Shown here piece after piece: positions 1 to 5,483 of a stretch of DNA of 6,598 nucleotides. The DNA lies in the NCBI GenBank assembly GCA_015520115.1, contig WAQS01000148.1, positions 1-6,598 on the forward strand. Direction: 5' to 3'. Under the pieces are notes generated by a model. The model was given only the letters and a program-made list of their open reading frames with translations, was not told the DNA's origin and made no database searches. Each line of letters starts with the position of its first letter. The stretch's first letter is position 1. Origin of the DNA: Ferroglobus sp. GTDB taxonomy: Archaea; Halobacteriota; Archaeoglobi; Archaeoglobales; Archaeoglobaceae. A program made the translations under genes and the position numbers.

Positions 1-16
1 CCTTTGATAAATGTTA

Positions 17-1045
17 TCACGCATAAACTTCGAAAATGTTGTAGTACGTGTCTCTCCTCGCTGGAATTCTGCCGGCTTTTCTTATAGCTTTCACTATTTG
101 CTCCACTCTGGCTGGGGTATGCTTCTTTCCTGTTGAGCTTATCACTTTTTCCTCAAGCAACGTCCCTCCGAAGTCGTTCGCTCCGAAATGCAACGAAAGA
201 GAAGCGACATCAAATCCCTGAGAGAGCCAAGAAGCCTGTATGTTTCTGAAATTGTCGAGAACGATCCTTGAGATTGCTACAACCTTCAGGTACTTCACTG
301 GAGATGCTTTCTCAACTTTCAACTCGCTTCTTCCCGGCTGGAAAGTCCAAGGAATGAAGGCTGTGAAACCTCTCGTTTCTTCTTGAAGCTCTCTGATTTT
401 CAGCAAATGCTCGATTATTTCCTCCTCTTTTTCTACGTGTCCGAACATCATCGTTGCTGTTGTTGGAATCCCAAGTTCGTGAGCAGTCCTCATCACTTCA
501 AGCCACTCATCGCTCTTCCCTTTTTTGCTCAGCATCGTTCTAACTCTATCGGAAAGAATCTCGGCTCCTCCTCCGGGAAGAGAGTCGAGTCCGGCTTTTT
601 TAAGCCTGAGTAGAACCTCTTCGAAGTTCAACCCTTCAAGCTTCGCTAAGAATATTATCTCTGGAGGAGAAAGGCTGTGGATGTGAACGGAGGGAAACTT
701 CTCTTTTATCGAGGAGAAAATCTTTTCGAACCAAGCCAAGTCAAGTTCTGGATTCAATCCACCCTGCATGAGAATCTGAGTTGCTCCGAACTCAACGGCT
801 TTGGCAACTTTCCTTAAAATGTCTTTTTCCGAGAGAACGAATGCTTCGCTTTCATCTCTCGCATAAAAAGCGCAGAACTTGCACTTCGAAACGCATACGT
901 TCGTGTAATTTATATTCGTGTCCACAACAAAAGTTACGAGTTCTCCGCATCTTTCTTTTCTTATTTTATCAGCGATTTCCCCCAATTCGTGAAGGCTCAT
1001 CGAAAAGAGGTCATAGTAGTCCGTGGACTTTACACAGCTCTTCAT
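17..1045 (-). CDS. mqnC: Cyclic dehypoxanthinyl futalosine synthase (radical SAM), MqnC
   Basis: Radical SAM enzyme of the futalosine menaquinone route; MqnC enzymes cyclise dehypoxanthine futalosine to its spiro cyclic form, the precursor of 1,4-dihydroxy-6-naphthoate. The 342-residue protein carries the CX3CX2C cluster motif (C51, C55, C58, within NYTNVCVSKCKFCAFYA). It also has QGGLNPEL (94-101), SLPGGGAEIL (155-164), TATMMFGH (196-203) and FIPWTFQP (230-237). FIPWTFQP is the MqnC form of a segment that reads FIPL..HP in MqnE, and separates it from CofG/CofH of F420 synthesis. The ATG at 1045 is preceded by a Shine-Dalgarno-like GAGGGGGTTGA with a 6-base gap. It overlaps the end of mqnA by 35 bases in another frame. 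A later ATG (M16, base 1000) has no such support. Length is close to the family norm, and no break is seen. It is the last complete gene of the minus-strand operon in the window. Confidence 0.93.
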   Translation of the reverse strand: MKSCVKSTDYYDLFSMSLHELGEIADKIRKERCGELVTFVVDTNINYTNVCVSKCKFCAFYARDESEAFVLSEKDILRKVAKAVEFGATQILMQGGLNPELDLAWFEKIFSSIKEKFPSVHIHSLSPPEIIFLAKLEGLNFEEVLLRLKKAGLDSLPGGGAEILSDRVRTMLSKKGKSDEWLEVMRTAHELGIPTTATMMFGHVEKEEEIIEHLLKIRELQEETRGFTAFIPWTFQPGRSELKVEKASPVKYLKVVAISRIVLDNFRNIQASWLSQGFDVASLSLHFGANDFGGTLLEEKVISSTGKKHTPARVEQIVKAIRKAGRIPARRDTYYNIFEVYA

Positions 1046-1742
1046 ATTCTCTCAACCCCCTCTCTTCTTTCTTCCCCATCTCGTGAATCAAAGCCTCGAA
1101 ATACGTTTCAAGGAATTCTTCTGGAAGTCTGAATTTTCTGCTTGCCTCCTCTACAACAACATCAAGGTTTTTCCTACCCCATCTAACGGAATTTAAGACA
1201 TTTTCGTCTATCTCATTTCCGCTTTCCTTCTTCGAAACAGCCACGCCGAATACCGCAGGAAAGCCGGTCAAATCCTTCCACTCCTCTCCTATGTCCATGG
1301 AGACTCTGTAAACCATTCTCGCTTTTATCGCTTCATCTCCAATTAAGAGAGCACTCTCGTAATTTTTCAGAATCTCTCTATAGCTTCCGTTCACTTGAAC
1401 GACTTCGCTCTTTAAACCGTTCTCTTCAATTATTATTTTGAGCATGTTCACCGATGTCATCGACTTGGTTGTGGCTGCGATTTTCTCTCCGAGCTTTTTT
1501 CCCTTGGAAACAACAACTACGCTGTAAACCTCTCCGTCCGAAGCTACGCAGAACTTATGCCTTTTTGGCTTTCTCTTGAGGTAGTAATAGCTTGGAACTG
1601 GTGCATAGTCAACATAGTCTTTCTCGAAAAGTTCGGCAAGCGTTTTGGGATCTGCTTCAACGATTTCGTATTTTCCCTCTTTTTCCAACTTGTAATAAGC
1701 CAGAAAGTTGTTGATGAATCCGAACTTGCCTATTCGTAGCAT
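1011..1742 (-). CDS. mqnA: Chorismate dehydratase, MqnA
   Basis: First committed enzyme of futalosine-type menaquinone synthesis; the family converts chorismate to 3-[(1-carboxyvinyl)oxy]benzoate. It has a periplasmic-binding-protein fold but no signal peptide is seen, so it should be cytoplasmic. Family landmarks in the 243 residues are an N-terminal RIGKFGFIN stretch in place of the usual R-I-G-x-x-x-Y-L-N, DYAPVPSYYYL (45-55), CVASDGEVYSVVVVSK (65-80), TTKSMTSVNML (91-101), ALLIGDEAI (131-139) and IGEEWKDLTGFPAVFGVAV (151-169). N11 and S74 line up with the conserved Asn and Ser of chorismate dehydratases. It is somewhat shorter than typical bacterial MqnA and lacks the Pro that usually follows the first Asn motif. 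The ATG start overlaps the end of mqnE by 13 bases, and GTGAT a few bases upstream may serve as ribosome-binding site. MqnD, a distant relative, is the alternative, but the GDEA and GEEW-LTG-P motifs favour MqnA. Confidence 0.9.
   Translation of the reverse strand: MLRIGKFGFINNFLAYYKLEKEGKYEIVEADPKTLAELFEKDYVDYAPVPSYYYLKRKPKRHKFCVASDGEVYSVVVVSKGKKLGEKIAATTKSMTSVNMLKIIIEENGLKSEVVQVNGSYREILKNYESALLIGDEAIKARMVYRVSMDIGEEWKDLTGFPAVFGVAVSKKESGNEIDENVLNSVRWGRKNLDVVVEEASRKFRLPEEFLETYFEALIHEMGKKEERGLREYEELCKVHGLL
1052..1062 (-). promoter_or_regulatory. Shine-Dalgarno-like site for mqnC inside mqnA
   Basis: The minus strand reads GAGGGGGTTGA six bases before the mqnC ATG at 1045, inside the 3' end of mqnA. 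It supports the 35-base overlap as real and argues against the later in-frame ATG at 1000. Confidence 0.6.
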
Positions 1743-2728
1743 TTTATCACGTTAAAGAATGAGTCTCTCTCAGCCGGAATTTTCCCGGCTCTTTTTATCA
1801 TTTTCACGAGCCTTTCTACCGTCATCGCTCTTGGCGTTCTCGCTCCAGCAGAGTGAGCTATTTTCTCCCCCAAAACTGTTCCGTCAACATCGTTTGCTCC
1901 GTAATTTAAAGCTAAAGTCGCCAAATCTTCCCCCAGCATAACCCAGTACGCTTTTATTCCCTTAAAGTTGTCGAGAACGATTCTTGAGACGGCTATGGTT
2001 TTTAGAATTTTAACCGCGCTCGCTTTTTCCCCTCCAAGTTTCGTGTTCTCGGGATGGTAGAGAAGGGGAATGAACGATACAAAGCCGTTTGTTTTTTCCT
2101 GAAGCTTTCTGAGTCTGTACAGATGAATCGCTATGTCTCTGTAACTCTCTACGTGTCCGAAAAGCATCGTAGCGTTGCTTTTAATCCCCAGAGAATGGGC
2201 AATCTTCATAACCCTGAGCCACCTTTCGGCTGAAGCCTTCTTTGGGGAAACAACTTCCCTAACTCTCTCAGCCAGAATTTCAGCTCCTCCTCCGGGAAGC
2301 ATTCTCAGTCCAGCCTCTTTCAGTCGGGACAAAAACTCTCTAACGCTCATCTTCTCTTTCTTTGAGTAATAGTAAACTTCCGTGGCGGTAAGAGCTTTTA
2401 TCACTGCATCGCTTTTCTCCGAGATATTTCTAAAGATCTCTTCGAAATACTCTACGCCAAGCTCCGGATTGTGGGATCCGACGATGTGAAGCTCTTTAAC
2501 TCCGAGCTTTACCGCTTCCAAAGCCTCTCTGACAACCTCCTCGACACTCTTTGTGAAACCGTCGTCGCTGTGGTAAGCGCAAATCGGACACTTTGACTCG
2601 CATACGTTGGAGTAGTTGATGTGCTTGTTCAGAACAAAAGTTGCGTAGCCGTTATTGAAAGAATCCGCCTTTTTTCCCAATTCGTGAATGCTTTGATTGA
2701 AAAGCTCAGCTATCTCTCCTACTTTCAC
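1730..2728 (-). CDS. mqnE: Aminofutalosine synthase (radical SAM), MqnE
   Basis: Radical SAM enzyme that, in this family, joins the adenosyl group of SAM to the MqnA product to give 6-amino-6-deoxyfutalosine. The 332-residue protein has CX3CX2C (C43, C47, C50), ELHIVG (79-84), LPGGGAEIL (144-152), SNATMLFGHVE (184-194), FIPLLYHPENT (219-229) and IKAYWVMLG (258-266). Near the C-terminus are GANDVDGTV and GEKIAHSAGARTP. The FIPL..HPENT, AYWVMLG and H-AGA-TP segments are MqnE rather than MqnC traits. The start is GTG: a strong GAGGAGGG lies 6 bases upstream, inside the glycosyltransferase gene, and the two genes overlap by 23 bases. It is shorter than many bacterial MqnE proteins because the N-terminus is compact. 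One oddity is GSHNPEL where most homologues read GGLHP-L. It is a paralogue of the MqnC encoded two genes downstream. Confidence 0.91.
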   Translation of the reverse strand: MKVGEIAELFNQSIHELGKKADSFNNGYATFVLNKHINYSNVCESKCPICAYHSDDGFTKSVEEVVREALEAVKLGVKELHIVGSHNPELGVEYFEEIFRNISEKSDAVIKALTATEVYYYSKKEKMSVREFLSRLKEAGLRMLPGGGAEILAERVREVVSPKKASAERWLRVMKIAHSLGIKSNATMLFGHVESYRDIAIHLYRLRKLQEKTNGFVSFIPLLYHPENTKLGGEKASAVKILKTIAVSRIVLDNFKGIKAYWVMLGEDLATLALNYGANDVDGTVLGEKIAHSAGARTPRAMTVERLVKMIKRAGKIPAERDSFFNVIKCYE

Positions 2729-3623
2729 GAACTTCCCTCCTCAAGTTCTCTATATCTCTTTTGAGAGTTGCGTAGTTCCTCACGAGAACGTCGCTTATGA
2801 CTCCGATTAGGATCATCTGCAATCCCGAGATTATTAATAGAGCTGTTAAAACAGCCAGCAAGTAGTGGGTAATCTTTCTGAACCAGTCGTAAACCGTTAT
2901 AGCTCCGGTAATTAGTCCAAGGAAGAGTAGAAGTCCTCCGATGAAGTAGAAGTACCTCCCCGGACTGTACTTCTTTAGCAGTGAATATAACGTCAGAGCG
3001 ATTCTGACTCCGTCCTTTATCGGTCTGAGCTTCGTTCTGCCTTTTCTTTTTTTGTAGGTTATCGGAACTTCCAAAATCCTGAAACCGTTGGCTATAGTCT
3101 CTACTGTCATCTCAGCCTCTATTTCAAATCCCGTCTTTTCAAGTTCGAAGGATTTGTAGACTTCTTTTTTCATCGCCCTATATCCGGTTAGGATGTCGTA
3201 GAGTTCGACTCCGTAGAAAAGCCTGAAGAAGAGATTCAGAATTTTGTTTCCGAGTAGGTTCAATCTCGTAAAAGCACCTTTCTCGAAATTCTCAAGTCTG
3301 TTTCCAGCTACGTGATCCGCTACATCCCTCCTTATTGGTTCCAGCAGCTTTTCAACCTCTTCCGGCAGGTAAGTTCCGTCTCCGTCTATGAGCACGACAA
3401 CGTCGCTATCCACAAGCTGAAAAGCCTCTTTTACCGCCTGTCCTTTTCCTTTTCCACTTTGGACGACGACTTTAGCTCCTTTTTCCTTTGCTATCTCCCT
3501 TGTTTTGTCGGTGCTGTTGCCATCTATTACGAAAACCTCGTATCCCATTCCTACGAACTTCTCGACTATTTCTCCTATGCTCTCCTCCTCGTTTAACGTC
3601 GGAATTATTACCGTGACTTTCAT
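2706..3623 (-). CDS. AglJ-like dolichyl-phosphate glycosyltransferase (GT2, two C-terminal membrane helices)
   Basis: Family 2 glycosyltransferase that probably moves a sugar from a nucleotide sugar to dolichyl phosphate at the cytoplasmic face of the membrane, as haloarchaeal AglJ does in the first step of N-glycan assembly. In 305 residues the GT-A domain (1-210) has VIIPTLNEEESIGE (5-18), VIDGNSTDKT (32-41), VVQSGKGKGQAVKEA (53-67), the metal-binding LIDGDGTY (78-85), DILTGYRA (143-150) and GFEIEAEM (165-172). Two hydrophobic helices follow (about 224-245 and 253-282), then a charged tail (285-305) that could form a coiled coil. QSGKGKGQAV, DGDGTY and DHV-GNR resemble AglJ more than bacterial dolichol-phosphate mannose synthases. 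Its ATG directly follows the TAA of the gfcR-like gene. The sugar and donor cannot be read from the sequence. Dpm1-like mannosyl or glucosyl transferase is the alternative. Confidence 0.87.
   Translation of the reverse strand: MKVTVIIPTLNEEESIGEIVEKFVGMGYEVFVIDGNSTDKTREIAKEKGAKVVVQSGKGKGQAVKEAFQLVDSDVVVLIDGDGTYLPEEVEKLLEPIRRDVADHVAGNRLENFEKGAFTRLNLLGNKILNLFFRLFYGVELYDILTGYRAMKKEVYKSFELEKTGFEIEAEMTVETIANGFRILEVPITYKKRKGRTKLRPIKDGVRIALTLYSLLKKYSPGRYFYFIGGLLLFLGLITGAITVYDWFRKITHYLLAVLTALLIISGLQMILIGVISDVLVRNYATLKRDIENLRREVRESRRDS
2735..2742 (-). promoter_or_regulatory. Strong Shine-Dalgarno that decides the mqnE GTG start
   Basis: The minus strand reads GAGGAGGG six bases before GTG at 2728. 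It lies in codons for the charged tail of the glycosyltransferase, so one stretch serves as both coding sequence and ribosome-binding site. There is no nearby ATG in frame that competes. Confidence 0.75.
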
Positions 3624-4205
3624 TTAGAGCCTCTCTATCCTAATGAGGCTGTAAATCGGCACGTTGTTTATCTCATCCAAGCCGGTTTTGTTGACTATCA
3701 CAGCAGCGCACAGAGCCTTTCCCTTATTCTGAACGTACTCTATGACCTCCTTTATCGTTGAGCCAGTTGTCATTATATCGTCAACTATCGCGCAGCTCTT
3801 TCCGTCAATCTTTGCGAAATTCTCGCTTAAAGTTCCAGAAATGTGCTTCTCCTCTTTCTCCCACCTAAGCTTTTTCGGATAGTATACTGCTATCTCGCTC
3901 GTTATCTCCTGGGCAACCATTGTAGCGAGGGGAATGCCAGAGGTGGCTATGCCCACCACAACGTCCGGCTCTCCAGCTTCGAGTATTATATCCGCTAATA
4001 TCTCGGCTATCCTCCTCAATCTGAAAGCTGAAGAGGTCAGAGTGTTTAGCTCAACGTAAACGTCAGAGGGCTTGGCTGTAGCTCTCGTTAAAAGCCATAT
4101 AGCCGTTTCTCTCGACACGTTTAACTCGTCTGCTATCTCGCCGGTTGTGAGACCTTTTTCCTTTAGCTTTCTCGCCTTTTCGATCAACTCCTCAAGTCTG
4201 CTCAT
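3624..4205 (-). CDS. gfcR: GfcR-type HTH regulator with orotate-phosphoribosyltransferase-like domain
   Basis: Two-domain protein of 193 residues. The N-terminus (about 17-42, GLTTGEIADELNVSRETAIWLL) is a helix-turn-helix of the kind that binds DNA. The rest is a type I phosphoribosyltransferase fold with a pyrophosphate-loop segment GIATSGIPLAT (85-95) and the PRPP-binding motif CAIVDDIMTTGSTI (138-151). This architecture is the archaeal PyrE-like family. In Haloferax volcanii a member, GfcR, activates sugar-degradation genes; whether these proteins also catalyse is unsettled. Both acidic residues of the PRPP motif (D142, D143) and the TTGST loop are intact, so PRPP or nucleotide binding is plausible. 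It should not be called true orotate phosphoribosyltransferase on this evidence. The ATG overlaps the nob1 stop as ATGA, with a near-perfect Shine-Dalgarno GAGGAGGGTGA just upstream. Its targets are unknown; control of its own operon is possible but unproven. Confidence 0.85.
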   Translation of the reverse strand: MSRLEELIEKARKLKEKGLTTGEIADELNVSRETAIWLLTRATAKPSDVYVELNTLTSSAFRLRRIAEILADIILEAGEPDVVVGIATSGIPLATMVAQEITSEIAVYYPKKLRWEKEEKHISGTLSENFAKIDGKSCAIVDDIMTTGSTIKEVIEYVQNKGKALCAAVIVNKTGLDEINNVPIYSLIRIERL

Positions 4206-4648
4206 TTTCTCACCCTCCTCAACTTGGCTTCGCTACCGCAAACTGGGCAGATGTCGGACTCAATTTTCCTACCACAACCTCTACAAACTTTAATCCACTT
4301 AAATGATTTTCTTATACCGGAATGAATGACCGGCTCAAATTTCAATTTCAAAGCTTTTGCAACGTTTTGAACTGCGTAATCGTCGGTGATGATCGTCGCT
4401 TTATATTCCAGCGCTTTTGCAAGAACGCTTATATCCGCTTCACTCAGCTTGTGAATGTCTCCAGTTTTTTTTGCAACTTCCAAGACCTCCTTAACGAATT
4501 TTTCTTTGACTTTTTCGACTTTTATCCCGCTTACGTCCAAGTAGAGCTTTGAATCCTCATCTTTTATTTCTTCAACAACTTCTGGAGTAGTCACCGCATT
4601 TTCCACTTTCTTCCTTGCTATTATTGCCGTAGCGTCCAATACGTGCAT
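4202..4648 (-). CDS. nob1: Nob1 endonuclease for 16S rRNA 3'-end maturation (PIN + zinc ribbon)
   Basis: Archaeal Nob1 is the PIN-domain endoribonuclease that cuts the small-subunit rRNA precursor to make the mature 3' end. The 148-residue protein opens with the PIN strand MHVLDATAII (D5), followed by TTPEVVEEI (20-28), LSEADISVLAKALE (68-81, E70 and D72) and ATIITDDYAVQNVA (84-97, D89 and D90). These supply the acidic metal-binding set. The C-terminus is a zinc ribbon with C122, C125, C134 and C137, ending in basic LRRVRK. The ATG at 4648 is chosen because homologues begin with M-x-V-L-D and a longer reading would run into the divergent gene. No Shine-Dalgarno precedes it, but a TATA-like element about 28 bases upstream suggests a leaderless transcript. 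It is first in the minus-strand operon and overlaps the gfcR start by 4 bases. Length fits archaeal Nob1. Confidence 0.93.
   Translation of the reverse strand: MHVLDATAIIARKKVENAVTTPEVVEEIKDEDSKLYLDVSGIKVEKVKEKFVKEVLEVAKKTGDIHKLSEADISVLAKALEYKATIITDDYAVQNVAKALKLKFEPVIHSGIRKSFKWIKVCRGCGRKIESDICPVCGSEAKLRRVRK
4210..4220 (-). promoter_or_regulatory. Strong Shine-Dalgarno for gfcR
   Basis: The minus strand reads GAGGAGGGTGA just upstream of the gfcR ATG at 4205, four bases from it, a close match to the archaeal GGAGGTGA consensus. It sits within the last codons of nob1 and fixes the gfcR start. Confidence 0.75.
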
Positions 4649-4656
4649 TAAGAAAG

Positions 4657-4664
4657 TATTAAGG
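4657..4664 (+). promoter_or_regulatory. Candidate TATA-like element for the plus-strand translation operon
   Basis: TATTAAGG on the plus strand is centred about 28 bases before the ATG at 4688. If it is the promoter, the DUF123 gene would be leaderless and start at 4688 rather than at the GTG at 4664. The alternative element CTATTATT (4618-4625), inside nob1, would serve the GTG start with a short leader. Neither is strong. Confidence 0.22.
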
Positions 4665-5101
4665 TGGTGAAGAATAAAACCGTTTTCATGTACTTCGTGA
4701 TTTTCAGGCTTGAGGAGGATAAGAAAATAAGAGTCGGAAAGCTCGGCGAAATAGATTTCAGAAAGGGTTATTACGTTTACGTTGGAAGTGCAAAAAGAGG
4801 TTTGAACAAGAGGATCAGAAGGCATATGAAAAAGGAAAAGAGGATGAGGTGGCATGTGGATTACCTTAGCGTGGAAGCGGAGTTCGTCGATGCTTTCAAA
4901 GTTGGCGTTAGCGAATGTGAACTTGCGAAGCTCGCGGCAAACCTTATGGAGGGTATAAAGGACTTCGGTTGTTCGGATTGCAAATGCAAGTCACACCTCT
5001 TTTACTCCGAGGATTATCCGGAAAAATTCGTTAACGAGGTAAAGCTTAATTACGGTAAGATAGAGAGACTCGATTATGAGGAGTTACGAGGAACTTCTTG
5101 A
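4664..5101 (+). CDS. DUF123 family GIY-YIG nuclease-like protein
   Basis: Small protein (145 residues from the first GTG) of the archaeal and bacterial DUF123 group within the GIY-YIG superfamily. Visible signatures are RLEEDKKIRVGKLGEIDF (15-32), GYYVYVGSA (35-43) as the GIY-YIG core, and GLNKRIRRHMKKEKRMRWHVDYL (46-68) with conserved Arg, His and WH-DYL. E84 in SECELA is the likely metal-binding Glu, and FGCSDCKCKSHLFY (101-114) is the Cys/His motif. The superfamily contains structure-selective nucleases, but the substrate of this family is not established, so function is left open. The start is uncertain. GTG at 4664 or 4667 gives a few residues ahead of the first strand, as in homologues; ATG at 4688 gives 137 residues and could be leaderless. 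No Shine-Dalgarno fits the GTGs. It is first in the plus-strand operon and overlaps the aIF2 beta gene by 26 bases. Confidence 0.85.
   Translation: MVKNKTVFMYFVIFRLEEDKKIRVGKLGEIDFRKGYYVYVGSAKRGLNKRIRRHMKKEKRMRWHVDYLSVEAEFVDAFKVGVSECELAKLAANLMEGIKDFGCSDCKCKSHLFYSEDYPEKFVNEVKLNYGKIERLDYEELRGTS
4672..4679 (-). promoter_or_regulatory. Candidate TATA box for the nob1-gfcR-aglJ-mqn operon
   Basis: On the minus strand the element reads TTTTATTC, centred about 28 bases before the nob1 ATG. That is the spacing expected if transcription starts at or just before the initiation codon. Absence of a Shine-Dalgarno upstream of nob1 fits a leaderless mRNA. The element lies inside the 5' end of the divergent gene if that gene starts at 4664. 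It is a match by eye to the AT-rich archaeal TATA consensus, with no clear BRE, so confidence is low. Confidence 0.35.
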
Positions 5102-5483
5102 AAGAGCTTTGAAGATGCTTCCGGAAAATGTTGTGAAAAGGGAGAGGTTTGAGATCCCCAAGGTTTCCTTGCAGAGGGAAGGTACAAAAACGATAATCAA
5201 GAACTTCTCAAGCATCGCTAAAGCTCTCAACAGGAGTGAGGAGCATATATTTAAGTATCTTGTTCGCTCTTTGGGTACGGCTGGAGTTATAGAAAGTGGT
5301 AGGCTCGTCCTTCAGGGTAAGTTTACCGAAGAGGAAGTCCAGAGGGAAGTGGAGGATTACGTTAAAACCTACGTTCTCTGTAAAGAATGTGGTGCTCCGG
5401 ATACGGAGCTTGTGAGGGAGGAGAGAATACTCTTTGTTAAGTGTCTTGCTTGCGGAGCGAAGCATTCGGTAAGGAGCATATGA
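5076..5483 (+). CDS. eif2b: Translation initiation factor aIF2 subunit beta
   Basis: Beta subunit of the archaeal heterotrimeric initiation factor aIF2, which delivers initiator Met-tRNA to the small ribosomal subunit. The 135-residue protein matches the family end to end. An N-terminal helix (SYEELLERALKMLP, 3-16) of the type that contacts the gamma subunit is followed by the central alpha/beta domain. That domain contains GTKTIIKNFSSIAKALNR (36-53), HIFKYLVRSLGTAG (57-70) and RLVLQGKF (76-83). A C-terminal zinc ribbon carries C102, C105, C123 and C126 (CKECGAPDTEL and CLACGAKH). The ATG lies 26 bases inside the preceding gene and begins MRSYEELLERA, which fits homologues. The stop overlaps the next start as ATGA, implying coupled translation with the DUF424 gene. 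Genes for aIF2 alpha and gamma are not in the window, consistent with their scattered location in archaea. Confidence 0.95.
   Translation: MRSYEELLERALKMLPENVVKRERFEIPKVSLQREGTKTIIKNFSSIAKALNRSEEHIFKYLVRSLGTAGVIESGRLVLQGKFTEEEVQREVEDYVKTYVLCKECGAPDTELVREERILFVKCLACGAKHSVRSI
5471..5476 (+). promoter_or_regulatory. Shine-Dalgarno for the DUF424 gene
   Basis: AAGGAG lies three bases before ATG at 5480, within the last codons of aIF2 beta. The gap is short, but with the ATGA overlap it supports this start over earlier in-frame codons. Confidence 0.45.

Noticed and set aside
1..20. Possible GTG start (bases 20-18, minus strand) of a further operon gene overlapping the mqnC stop
   Set aside because: Only six codons are visible before the window edge, too few to support a gene, although a GTGA overlap would fit the operon style.
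383..613. Open frames on the plus strand opposite mqnC, mqnA, mqnE and the glycosyltransferase gene
   Set aside because: They lie wholly antisense to genes with strong family motifs, and have low-complexity Ser/Phe/Leu-rich translations typical of reverse-complement shadows.
17..2728. The two radical SAM genes as CofG/CofH of coenzyme F420 synthesis
   Set aside because: CofG/CofH share the NxxNxCxxxCxxC region, but the FIPWTFQP and FIPL..HPENT segments and the intervening mqnA point to MqnC and MqnE.
3624..4205. Annotation as true orotate phosphoribosyltransferase (pyrE)
   Set aside because: The N-terminal helix-turn-helix and the overall pattern place it in the PyrE-like GfcR regulator family; PRPP binding is plausible but pyrimidine synthesis is not supported.
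4649..4855. Upstream extension of nob1 by 69 residues to an ATG at 4855
   Set aside because: The added residues have no Nob1 character and lie antisense to the well-supported DUF123 gene; homologues begin at the M-x-V-L-D strand at 4648.
5441..5479. Longer DUF424 start at 5441
   Set aside because: It translates the zinc-ribbon coding region of aIF2 beta in another frame and adds residues foreign to the family; ATG 5480 has a Shine-Dalgarno and an ATGA overlap.
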